Assembly: GCA_016584495.1 (NCBI GenBank)
Contig: WAID01000015.1
Location: 1,302,501-1,366,500, forward strand
Origin: Celoporthe dispersa
Lineage: Eukaryota; Ascomycota; Sordariomycetes; Diaporthales; Cryphonectriaceae
Length of the DNA: 64,000 nt
Direction: 5' to 3'
A model generated the notes under the pieces. That model was not told the origin of the DNA. It saw only the letters and a program-made list of their open reading frames with translations, and searched no databases. The position numbers and the translations under genes were made by a program. Positions 13,170 through 24,652 of this stretch are shown one piece after another. Position 1 is the stretch's first letter. Every line of letters begins with the position of its first letter.

Positions 13170-13194
13170 AGGGCGAGAGAGAGAGAGAGAGAGA
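13170..13194. repeat. GA microsatellite
   Basis: A (GA)n run of about 11 units inside a longer purine-rich stretch (13160-13250). Confidence 0.85.
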
Positions 13195-16100
13195 AGGGGA
13201 GGGGAGAGGAGAGGACAGAGGGAGGGGGAGGGACGGGGAAGACAGACATGGGAGGCTTGGTTCCATCTGTTCGCATCAGGTGAAAAGTCCCAAGACCAAC
13301 CATCCCCCCTCCCCACCCCCCTTCCTCTCCCCACCACCACCGCCGAGAACAAGCTGTGGCTAGCCAGGCACCAGCAGATACACACGCCCCCAACACTACT
13401 GCAGCAGAGTTTATGCAGAGCTGGTCCAGTTCATCATGGGCTGCAGACTGCAGACTGCCCTTGCAACCGTGAACCTTGATGACGGCCGGCATCCTCGGAA
13501 CTCCCAAGTGATCCTCACCTGCGCGGCGCGAGAGTCCTTTCCCACCGTGGCATGAACTGGCGATCAGCGACGGGTGGCTGCTGTCCGAGGTCTTTCGAGG
13601 GCCAAAGGAGCGCATGGTGACGCACCGAGTAGAGGGCACAGTCAGCAGTCGGCCGCCTCTCGACACGTCCAACAGGCCGCCCACACCACCGTCCGGGCGG
13701 GCCACCACACCATGAAGCTTTTCTCCCTCCTCACCACCACCGCAACGCCTCCATGCAGACGGTCCCCGTACCTGCATTAGCGTCAGGGGACCGTTTTTTC
13801 CTAAAAAAGACTGGTCGCCCGCACTAGACGACGCGCCGTCCAGGGCGAGCAGGCGCTGATCCGCGGAGGATCGTTTCTGTTCCTCGTTGCACTCACTAGC
13901 CCATTGGTCCGCCCGCCAAGGAGCTCTGCTAGTCCCCGCAGCCAGTGCGGCTGGGTTCAGCCCGCTCGTTCTGGGCTGTCTCTTGTCGACAGGTCGCGAG
14001 TCGTGATGACCAGCAGCCATCCCCGTACAAACAGCTCCGGTCAGATACTGCTATGCTCCATAAGTACAGAGTGCGACGCGGTCACAGGGCGGCCAGGGGC
14101 CACGGACTGACGCCACCCTAGAGATAGACAGCTCGCGGTACAAAACGACAGGTCCGCCCAGTTGGACGCCATGACTGATCACCGCCCAAACGTTCAACAT
14201 GATTTTTCGTGTAGGACGCTGCCGAGGCTGTGCTTCGCACTTGCTCGCAAGGGGGTGGTGGTCTGAAGCACGAAACAACCAGCAGTCGCCAAGTATCCGA
14301 AGACGACTGTGTGGGTAGTGGACGGATAAACACGCTTTCAGAAGACACGAATCACTGTGGCTCTAGAACGGAGTCTCTGGAAGAAGGGGGGGAGGGGGAG
14401 GGGGGAGGCCCGGACGACATGGTCTGGGGCCACAGTCTGCCCTTTTGACTCTTGCACCGTCTACCCTCCACACCAGATCGTCAGCACTGTGTTAGGCGAT
14501 CGCCAGAGCAACCAACGCACCGTGCCGTCAATCCTACCATGGTTTTCGGCTACGTATACAGCCCTCGCGCTTTGGCAGCGGCAAGACCAAGCTGCGTTGA
14601 AAAGTCTAGGACAGGCCGCTGGCTGAGTGACAGCCAAAAAAAAAAAAAAAAAAAGCTCGGGCTCGTCATACCGGCGCCGCGGTCTACCCACAGCCTGTCG
14701 CTCGCTGGCGCGACGATGCTCAGAAGTTTCCAGGGACCGAGACACGCGCGTCACTGCTCGCGCGAACGTCCCCGCTACTCCGTAGTCGCATCACCTTGAC
14801 TCCGCTACACCGCAGGAGACCGCAGAAGCTGAAGGGTCATGAGACCGACTGACAAGCTGTGAGGCACCGAGCCCCTCTGGAACCCTCCTCCGAAAAGAAA
14901 GAAGGAAAAGGAAAAATCGCGCTATCAAGACAAGAACTGATTGATTGGTGCAACAATCAGGCTGGCCTCACGCCAGCTTCTCTGCCTTTCCCTCGTCAGA
15001 TCTTCAAGGAAAAGAGCCGCAAGGCCTCTCTCTCCCTTGCACGACATGGTATGCGTGTGTACTACATACAGTGGTACAAGACGCCCTTGCCTGCAGCCCT
15101 GATGCCTTGCGCGAAGTGTGGACCAGGAACCTTTCTGCACTCCACGCATGGGGAACCGAAAAGGGGGAGACGGTGACCTCCCGGAAGTGGATACTGGAGG
15201 AGCGCGCCCCATGTCACAGTGCATATCTCAGGAACCACCATCATCTTTGACACTGTCTACCCAAGACAGCAGCAGCAGAGGCACCTTGAGTTGTGCAGTT
15301 AGTCCCTGCTTGCACTGACCTATGGTGGTATGACTTGTGCACAGAGAGGCCTCGCCAACGACCACTTCTGGCAATTTGCCTCTGCGCCGCGGTCTTGTCT
15401 GACGATTCACAGCACTAGTCTCCAAGCCTGTCAACAACGGTTGGAATCATGACGAGCCTCGACCCCCTGGAGGGATGTCAGACACACCAGGTCAGCATGA
15501 GCAGGTTCTCTGTGCGGCACTCGCTTGTGCAGTGCCAAAGAGGAAATGTCATACATACGCTGGTCTACAGCGGACTGACCTCGGTGGCTACCAAGATTGG
15601 AACAACCCTCCACGTATGACGACCCCAGCACACATCTGCTGTGCGAGTCGAACGCGTGCCACCCGATCAGAGACATCCTGAGACTCAAGAGATCGGGCAG
15701 CCCAGTCCGCTCCCTCGTGGTCACCTGGCGAAGCCGTGGGGAATCTCTTCCTCTTTTTTTCCCTTTTCTGTTTTTTCCTCCCTCGTTGCCATTTCCCGGC
15801 CAGCATGAAGGCCACCGTTCATGACCATTCCCTCGGAGAATCTATGCACTAGGCTTTCACACCACCCAGGTCGCTCGGACAGCCGCGTGTCATCTTGAAC
15901 ATCCTGAAGGAATCCATAGGCTCAAGGGTTTGTTTAGCATGGAGACTAGGATGCAATGAAGCTTGAGCTCTGCTATTGTCTACCAAGGTTGAACCCGCCA
16001 AGTCCATCCGTCCCACGCAGCGTTCTGCGGACATGAGCGGCGGCGACCAGCGACAAGAAGTGCGGCCTCGTCTCCATACGGTATCAAGAAGACAGAGATG

Positions 16101-19100
16101 AACTTCTGCTCGCGGTGATATCCGTGGAGAGATTCGGGCTCGAGGGGCCTGCAGAGATCTCGTCTCGACGCCGCCAGTACGCTGTGGCACAGTGTCGAGA
16201 CATGTCTCGTCCTGTGAGTGCTTCCCCATTCTGCTATGGTCCTTGCCTCGCTGCGACCTGACCCTTGACACGGTGGAGCTTTGGGACTTTAGACTAGAGC
16301 CCACCAGGGGCCCACAGCAGATCTCGTTCTTTCGTCTGAACTTTTGACTGGCCTCGTGCAACTCCCGCACCCTTTTTTTTTCTTCCCCTCCTTCCTTTTC
16401 TTCTCTCTTGACGATCGCGGGTGATATAGGTACATTGGAGTGCCACAACTTCGGGGGGCGAGACGGAGAGAAAAAGGCCGCTGCAGCCGGCTCGCCTGTG
16501 CACCAGGACAGCACATCTCAGCATCTCGCTGCCCTGTGGCGCCTCCGCCGGCCCAGCACCCACTGGGAACCTCATCGGTGTCCTGAGAGAGGGGGGAAGG
16601 GGTTCTTCCGGTCCTGACAAGAGAGCTGAGGGAGGCGAATCTATCAGTCCGGCTCGCAGAGCTTCCAGTATGTCATGAGTCAAGAAGTCTGTGGGGGCGT
16701 GGCATCTGTCCATCCCTTTGGTAGCCTCTCGGAGTCGCCATGGCGGTAGGTAGGATCGGGTTCTGGGCTGTTTAGTCTTTGTGGGGTTCTCCTTTTCTGC
16801 CCCTTGCATTGACAGGGCCGGAAACGTTCGTCGATCGCCCAAACGTTACGGCGCCTTGCTTCGTCAGCGACTGCTCCCCCGCTGCGCCGGTATGCAAATG
16901 CCGACGTCGCGCGGCTCTTCGCGTGACCGAGGCTGTGTGGCCTGTCACCGATGTCTCGTGCCGTCCTGTAACGACCCAATGAGGGCCTGGCGTTGAGGGG
17001 TCATGTGGCCCTGTAGAGCCTCGAGAGGACCAGCCTCCCCCTTCTGCCCTGCTCGTGGTGTAGAATGCAGCCCGTGGCCGAGGCTGCATACCTACGCGAC
17101 TTGACCCACGACGGCCAAAGGGCAGCCAAGGGATCATCATCGCCATTGGTCGCACCCGCGACGATCAGTGGCCACGCGGAACAACCCGGTCTGATGTCTA
17201 CTATGTACCTTAGCACCAGTCTGTATGGTGTCTCTGAACCACCACTAACACTACTACTACTACTACTACTGCAGTCTGCTATACAGTGCTCTCCGTCCCC
17301 CCCCCCCGCCCGAGCTGTGAGAGGCAAGGCATGTATCCTTCTGAGCCGGTCTTGTCCGACACAGGACAATGCTCCGGTTTGACAACGAGCGGGGCTTCAG
17401 CCTTGTCCTGAGGCAAGCATGACGCGATGTGGCAGTGCCTCCCAGCGCCAGGCGGTCAGGCGGCCCAAACTCCCCTCCCCCAAACACACACCCCGGCACG
17501 CAGTGAGGTCTGAAGCTGATGGCTCTGCACCGCAAGCCTCGTCTCGGAACATATAAGAGAGCCAGCTAAGGGCTCCGCCAACTCCACCTGGCGTAGGATC
17601 ACGACGGGGTGATCTGTGAGGTGCAGGACTGAAGTCTACAGAACGGGAAAAGTGTCGGGCGTACTACAGAATACTGGTGTCCTCGATCTGGGCATGCGGA
17701 CGTAAGCTTTCCTAAACCTCGCCCCTCCCCGTCCCTCATGCGTGTCCACCTGGCAGTCACAGCAAGCAGAGCTGGCTGTCGAGACCGAGACCAAGAAGGT
17801 TATTGCACCTGTACCTGATGGCTGCACCTCATCATCGTAGCAGCGCCCCAGCATGTCCAGGTGCCACAGGATACACCACAAGACGACGACGGAGAGACAG
17901 ACGAGAGCGGATGCAACGCAGCCATCAGCCGGCGTCCCTTCCAGACATTCGACACCTACGGCCCCCCCCCCTTCCATCGTCCGATCGGTCGAACCACATA
18001 AGGCTGGCAGGCTGGCCTGTCTTCGCCCTGCAGGTACACACACACACACGGGAGACGTCGAACCGTGGTGCTGGGTCTTACTAATACCGTCCATCCTGAG
18101 CGCTATAGTAGTAGGGACCGGTGCCATTTTTGGGTGCTCGGATTTGGGGAGAGAGAGAGGGGGGGGGGGCACATTTGGCCACCACGGATCGTTCCGCCCG
18201 CAGCATACAGTTCTTACTTGTACTATGGTGCTACTTAGTACTGGTGCGGCCAACCGAGGATGTCGGTTTCTATGGAACCTCTGCTAGTCGATGACGCCGG
18301 GCCTCGTCGGTGGCTTTTTGCTGTGCCGACCAAGGCAGAGAGCGTGGCGAGCTGGCAGGCTCATGCTATCTCAACAGTACAGAGTCCTCAAAAAAAAAAA
18401 AAAAAAAGGCGAGGCGCAAGAGCTGGACTGGACTTCTCGTTCGTCCGATCTCGACAGGTGAACCAGCAGACTGGGTCTTTGCCACCGGCGTCAGTGTCGA
18501 TCCCCCTGGATCGTCCTTCTCCATCTGGTATCGCTAAGCTGAGGCCAGACGATGGCGCCTGCAGCGGTATGCAGCGGAGACCAGGGGAACCCTCCGGCCG
18601 GCTCGCCCCCAAACAAGATCCTCCCTGGACACCTTATCGACGGGCGCCAGGAGGAAGCAGGACACATTGTTCCTTCTCCCCCCCCCTGGGTTAGCACTGC
18701 GCCTTGTGATGGGCACCCGAAGGTGCCATCCGGCCTGTAAGCCTATCACGTTGCTGTCTGCCCACACCCACGAGCACGCGTCGAACATACATGGTGGTAT
18801 GGGGAGCCAACCACAATGGTTTCCCATACACGCTCCTTACCCTGCACCTGGTCCCAGACGCCGGATCTCGAATGCCAGCGAACGATCAGGGAATCGTCGG
18901 GGTGGTGGAGCCGGTGAGGAGGAGGAGGAAAGGGAGAGAAAGAGAAAGAAAAAAAAAGGAAAAAAAGAAACCAGACTAGAACTGATGCTAAACTTTCTTT
19001 ATTTAGACTTTTTTTTTCTTTTTTAGCACCTCAGGCTACGCGGCTGCCACGATCACACGTTTCGCGCGCGACTGCGGCCCCGCTAAGGGGTGGTGGTATT

Positions 19101-19290
19101 GGACAGCAAGCCTTGGTTTGTTTCATGGTGGGTAGATATTATACTACAGCCAGGCTCGGCGTGCAAGGTCTTGTTACAACAAACGAGTGCATGCCGTGGC
19201 CGTTTGGCTTCTGCGAGGATCCCCCCGGACGAGAGGCACTGTGTAAAACCTCTTCCCGTCCACGATCCCGCAAGGGGAAGGGGGGGGGGC

Positions 19291-19326
19291 CACCACCACC
19301 ACCACCACCACCACCACCACCACCAC
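19291..19326. repeat. CAC trinucleotide repeat, 12 units
   Basis: Twelve perfect CAC units preceded by a run of nine G. It creates artificial poly-His, poly-Pro and poly-Val frames that I rejected as genes. Confidence 0.95.
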
Positions 19327-19740
19327 AATGAAGCTGCAGCTGTCGATCCTTGAGGCGACGACCATGGAAAGGAGGGGGGGAGGGAGGGGGTTGACAGGTG
19401 AAAGAGGGTGGACTTTCTTTTTATTGCCTCTGCTGGGTGATCTTCGCCAGGGGGGCTCTTGGTCGGAAGCCGAGATGCAAGGACAGGACTGCACGGGATT
19501 GCATGTGATTTTTCTTTTCTTTTTTTTTCTGCTTGCGCCCTAACACCTATAGAGAGGGTAGTCATGCTTCCCTTTGGAGATGGCAGGCCTGATCACATCA
19601 CCTGCCCTGGAAGTTGGCGAATGCAGCTACGAGATGGGGCATCTTCAGATGGGAGGGGTTCATTCGCTACTCCTGCGTGCTGTGTGTGCTCTGCCAGGCC
19701 AGAGCCGCCGGGGCCTGGCGGTCGTCTGGCGACGGGCGGC

Positions 19741-22609
19741 CTACCACGCCTCTTGCTCCTCCTGCCGCGGATGCGGGTTGCCCGTGATCTCCCTGATCAC
19801 CTCCCTGGTCCTCGCGTTGTCCTCGAAGCTCAGGTTGATCAGGTCCACCGCCTCGTCCACGGTGAAGAACAGGCTCAGCTCGCTGTCCATCCACAGGAAC
19901 CGCACATCCCGCAGGTTGGACTGCAGCACCTCGCTGAGGTACTTGAGCCGCATCCACGAGGGCGCGTACTGCATTGTCTGCGGCGCTGCGTGCTGCTGCT
20001 GCTGCTGCTGCCCTGCCCTGGGCCTCGCTACGAATAGGTCGTCTAGCTCGGTCACGCTCGCGATCAGCTTGGCGATGTTGTAGGCGTCGTCCTGGCCGAT
20101 GGACGGCGCCTCCATGACGTCCGAGATGATCTTGAGCGAGATGGCGTCCACCAGCGAGCCGACCGCTTGGTACCAGGCCGATCTTGCCAGGATGCCCTCC
20201 CAGGTCAGTGCGAGGGACCGCACGCGGGTGGTGGCGGCGTCGACACAGCTTTCGGTGTCGTCCTGCGCCAGGAGGCTCTGTTCACCTAGATTTTCCGACA
20301 GTCAGCTCAGGACCCCAACAACGGGCGGCGGCGGGTACGTCTACGAACCTCCGAGGAGATCCCTGAGGACGGTTTTTTGTATGTTCATCTCGTTGCTGTA
20401 CGCGCGGGCGGCAAAGCTCTGGAGCATCTTGATGTCGTTGTCGAGACGCAGTGATCTCTGGGCTTGTGTGCTCAGGTCCTCGCGTGCCTTCCAGGATGCC
20501 GCGAAATCGCAGAGTTTTTCTGCCAGATAAATTGTGTCATTGTATAGGAACCTGAGATGTCAGCGGCCAGATCGGGAGAGGAAAGCCACTAGGGGGGGGG
20601 GGAGGGGGTTCAAGACTCACATGTTGCCTCCCATGTCAAGCGCGTAGTAATAAGGGCCAACGGCTCGGAACATCGCCAGTGCGAGGGTTGGCAGGGCGAA
20701 CAGGCCGGCAGCAGCTTTGGCCACAGGACTACCCTCGTGTCTGTGTGTTGTCGTCAGCCAGACTGAAGGAGAGAGGAAAGAAAGAGTATAGGAACTCTCA
20801 CATACTCTGCTTGCGTCAACGTCGCGCCATCCTCTAGTATGGCGAATATAAGCTGTAGAACAGGCTCCGGCATTGAGGAGATGTTGTATGTCTCCTTGAG
20901 CGTCATTTCCCTCTGTCTCTCGGCTGGTGCGGTCGCCGAGGCCGGTTGTCTTGCCACCGGCGCGCTCTGGGGCTCTTCATGGGTATCCTCATCGCCCCAC
21001 CCCCATGCTGCGCTGGGATCATCATCATCATTGTCGTCGTCGCCGTTGTCTGCTTCCTGCCCTGGTGCTGGGGGTTCTGGTTCAGCAGGCCCCTGAGCAT
21101 CGCCCTCGTCGCCCCAGGCCCCCCATGCATCTGCTCCGTCCTCGTCCTCGCCGCCCGCCGGCCCTGGGGCCTCTCCCTGGGTTTCCTGGGGAGCCACATC
21201 CTGCTGGTCGCCTTCGTCGTCCCACGCGCCCCAGTCGTCGTCTTCAGCGGTGGCGGCTGCAGTGGCCGGCGCGGCTGCAAGCTCCTGGCCCTCGGCGCGC
21301 GAGACCATCTGTCTCTCGACCCTCTCTACTTCCTTGGGAGATCCGAGCCCGCCGGACAGCCGGATCCGTACCGTATCTAATGCGGTCTCTCTGCATTTTG
21401 CAAGCCAAACCTTGGGCGCATCGTCGACCCATTCCTGCAGCTCGTTGAAGCCAGACAGCCGCAGCTCAGTAAGCCTTGCACAGAAGCGCTTCGCGGCCGC
21501 CATGATGCTCTCAAAATAGTCCATCTCCTTCAGCGACGCAGGGACAGCCGGGTCCAGCCAGAGGGATATGATCCGGTTCGTGATGTCCGGCATCATCAGG
21601 GTGGACATGGAGTCGATCAGGTCTGCCGGCAGCCGCTGCGCAAAATAAGACAGAGCCGTGTCCATGTCGGAGAAGAGGGCGTCTATCGACCGATCTGCTT
21701 GGCCCTCTGCTCGCAGGGCATCACCGTCGACGACAACGGCTGGCAGGGTCTCGCCGCCGACGTCCATACGAGGCCCCACAATAGCCAGGTCGACCTCGTG
21801 CCACAGCTGCGCCATGCGCTGGTCGACCTCCTTGTACGCCTTGAGCCCGGTAGCAGCATCGGAGAGGTTCATGGCCTCACCGTCCATCGCCTCTCTGACC
21901 GAGGCGGTCCTGCCCTCCACGTCGACGTATACCAGGCTCTTCCAGACATGCTCCAAGACCTCGTGCACGGTGTTCTTCAGCTCAAAGGCCCTCAGGTCCA
22001 ACAGCCGCACGACCCGCACGCCCTTCCCGACCGGCAGCGCATCCAGGGCCTCCCATGCCCTCTCGAGCAAGCCCAGCGCATCCAGTATGCGCCGCTCGCG
22101 ACATGCCTGCTCGGCCTGCCCAAGCAGCCCGCTGACGTCCCTGGTGGCGGCGAGGGCCTGGCGCACACGCGTATTGTAGGCAAGCTCGGCCTGCAGGAAC
22201 GTGACCTTCTCTTCGGCCTCGAGTATTGCCTCTCCGGAGACGGCAGGCTCGGAAGCCTGTCGCAAGATGTCGTTTGCCGTCTGCCGTGATCGGAGGATGT
22301 CGGCCTGGAGGGAGGCGACGTTGGCCTTCCAGGTCGCGACGTCTGGTGCGGTCTGCTCATTGATAGTGTGGATCTCGGCCTGGTCGCGCGCCTGTGTCAG
22401 TAACAGAATCCCTCGCGTGGGCGGTTGGGGTCGGAGGGAAGACAACGAACCTCGAGGGCGGACTTGGCATGCGAGAGCGCCTCGATGGCCTGGGGGAGTG
22501 CCTCGGAGCTCAGCTTCAGGGCCGAGGCCTCCTCTTCCGGGAATGTGCCACTCGTGGTGAAGTTGACAAGGGCCTGGCCGAGGGCCCCTGACGAGCCCTG
22601 CGCGCTCAT
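19741..22609 (-). CDS. Dsl1/ZW10-family ER tether subunit
   Basis: Subunit of the Dsl1 tether that receives Golgi-derived COPI vesicles at the ER (ZW10 in animals). Five exons give 870 aa in a continuous frame: 22451-22609, 20806-22391, 20621-20740, 20349-20551 and 19741-20285; introns at 22392-22450, 20741-20805, 20552-20620 and 20286-20348 have GT-AG ends. The N-terminal half is helical coiled-coil. The ZW10-type C-terminal region is recognisable (AMFRAVGPYYYALD; GNMFLYNDTIYLAEKL; LTWEGILARSAWYQAVG). Between them lies an acidic low-complexity loop with three Trp motifs (DDDWGAWDDEGD, DAWGAWGDEGD, AAWGWGDED), matching the Dsl1 'lasso' that binds COPI coat through Trp-based motifs. A short poly-Gln run sits near the C-terminus. 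Start: first ATG of exon 1 (MSAQGSSG). Overall identity to yeast Dsl1 is expected to be low, so the family call rests on architecture plus C-terminal motifs. Confidence 0.85.
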
Positions 22610-24652
22610 GACGGACAGAGGGAGGTGATATGTGTGTTGGGAGCGCGAAGGCAAAAGAATGAAGACGGTGACGGTGACTTGCGACAAGCTGTCAGGAAGT
22701 TGGGGCTGGTCCGCAGGGCAGGGGTGGTCATCCCAGCAAGCTTCCCCCCCGTAAGCTCAGCTCCGATCAGCCCACGCCAGGGGACCCAGGCCTGGCTGTT
22801 TAGGTTGGTCTCTCTACGGTCTACCTTGGGGGAAGTCAACCATCAGATTATGCCGTGCTGGATGTGTATTCTTTATGTATGCTTCTATAGTTGTAAGAGG
22901 TGGTCAATCGATCATAGTGATGTTTTCTTTTTTCCTTTTTTTTCTTTCTTTTTCTATATTTGGGAACTATTCTCGTTCCGCTGGACCTGGTTAGAAAAAT
23001 GTCCCATGCTGAAGATATTCCCAATTTACAAGAGTCTCAACAGTAGGGACAGAAGGTCTCCCCAAGCATACATACAAGAGAGCAGCAATTCAACGAGCTA
23101 TGAGGGGATGTGACTAAATAAGATTCATGAGCACTGGGTCAGCAAGTACGTATTGTAGGTTCTGCAAGGTGTTGGAATACAGTAATAATGGTCAGGCTCA
23201 GCGTCGGGAGTTTCTTTCTAGCCCTAGCCCGCCCGCTGATGGCGGGGAAATATGATGCTATCTGTCGAGTTACCCCTCCATAACATACCTGCACCCAGCT
23301 TTGGCCACCGGGGGGACTCACCAGTCGTTGTTTAGTCTCGACATGAAGAGATCCGTGTGAGTGTGTTCTCTACATATCTGTCATCTTTGGTTTCCACCAG
23401 GAAGGGGGGTTTTTTCTTTTTCTCTTCTTTTCCTTCTTTCTTTTTTTCCGTCATGCTTTCTGGGAATGCAAGCCTTGAGCCCTAAAGAGTCAAGGATCCG
23501 TTGGGTCTTTTCGCGCACTTTCCGCTCTCGCAGTGCGTCACTTCGGAGGCTGCCTACCACCTTCTCTTGCTCCCTTACTTTACCCTACCTTGCCCCGTTT
23601 TTTCTCTCCGCCTGGCAGGAACACGCATGGAGTTTTCATGACCACATGGACACTCACTGAAGCTCTGCTCTCGGCTGGCAGTGTGCAGATTTTCAGCTTG
23701 ATAAACAACAATATTCACCACGTGGACAGAGAACCACTAAATTCCTACAGGTCACCGATCGATCCTGTCTTCGTCCTCACCCAGGGCCTCCTCGCGATAT
23801 CTCCTCGGGTAAAAGGGAAGGAAAAAAAGGAAAGAAAAAATCTACCGCCAACAACACTACTTCTCGCTGCGAGGTATGTCAGCTCGGTCTTCTGCAGCCA
23901 TCAGATCACCGGAGCAGAGTCACTTCTCTGTCACCCATGATTATACCCTGTCGTGCACCCCAAAGCTGCATGTCTTACCCATACCTTTATTCAATCGGCT
24001 TTTTTTTTTTTCCTTCTTCCCTTCTTTCTCTTACCCCCCCCCCCCCTCACTGCCTCAGCCCCTCCGTCCGTCCACCCGCCCGTGCATGAGCACAACATCT
24101 TGGCCTCCCAACTCAGGGTGCACATCCGGAACTCATGTCCCGACTTGGAGGTAGTCTGGCCTGCTGCCCGGTGCTTCTCGCACTCCAAGCAGCTCCAGAG
24201 GATAGCCGCCGACGCATCTGAACATGGCCTACCTCCGCGGCCTGCCTAGCGCTCTACTCCTCGCCGCCCTGGCCGCCCTGCTTGCTTCTGTCGCCCTGTA
24301 TCGCCAAGGCGCAGACCCTCGGTATGGGCTAGATTGATGGGACCTTAAACACACACACATCAGGCACAAGCCCGAGCCTATAGCATTTGCACCGCCTGTC
24401 GGTCATGTGCCATACACACAGATGCATCGCATGCCGCCCTGCCCTCCTCGGCCCGTCAAGCAGCACCCCCTCCCCTCCAGCTCCCGATATCGTCCTGCCC
24501 TGTTGACTAGTCGTCACATATATAAAGATACCCTCGCTTCTTTTTAGCTGCTTTTTTTTCTCTCTCTTTCTTTCCTTTCGTTTTTGGGCTATGTACTGAT
24601 TCATCCGACCAGGGACGCCAGGGGGTTCTTCTGGAATCTCACCGTCTTCAAT
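22610..24652. other. Divergent intergenic region
   Basis: Two-kilobase region between the divergent Dsl1 and M16 starts. It holds T-rich and C-rich tracts (22925-22960, 23410-23450, 24001-24050) and a short hydrophobic ORF listed separately. No other coding signal was found. Confidence 0.5.
24224..24337 (+). CDS. Possible small hydrophobic peptide or upstream ORF
   Basis: A 37-codon ATG-to-TGA frame with a good start context (GAACATGGCC). It encodes a short basic-neutral start, one strongly hydrophobic Leu/Ala segment (residues ~10-25) and a charged tail, the layout of a signal anchor. It lies ~315 nt before the M16 protease start on the same strand, so it could be an upstream ORF in that transcript, or a first exon: GGTATGGG near its end could act as a splice donor. 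Nothing else supports it. Confidence 0.25.
   Translation: MAYLRGLPSALLLAALAALLASVALYRQGADPRYGLD

Larger units (their letters stand above)
11441..19740. other. 8.3-kb region without a credible gene
   Basis: Between the homeobox start and the Dsl1 stop. I checked the longer frames on both strands (for example minus 13088-14020, 15849-16514, 16294-16842 and 17636-18253; plus 18260-18694): none shows a domain, a plausible splice pattern or a natural residue composition. The region is full of simple repeats and homopurine/homopyrimidine tracts. It most likely holds the long leader and upstream regulatory region of the homeobox gene; non-coding RNAs cannot be excluded. Confidence 0.5.

Noticed and set aside
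13088..14020. 310-aa minus-strand frame in the 8.3-kb gap
   Set aside because: No domain, crosses microsatellites, and its Ser/Leu/Pro-rich end is simply translated CT repeat.
19174..19494. Poly-His, poly-Val and poly-Pro frames
   Set aside because: Direct products of the CAC repeat at 19291-19326.
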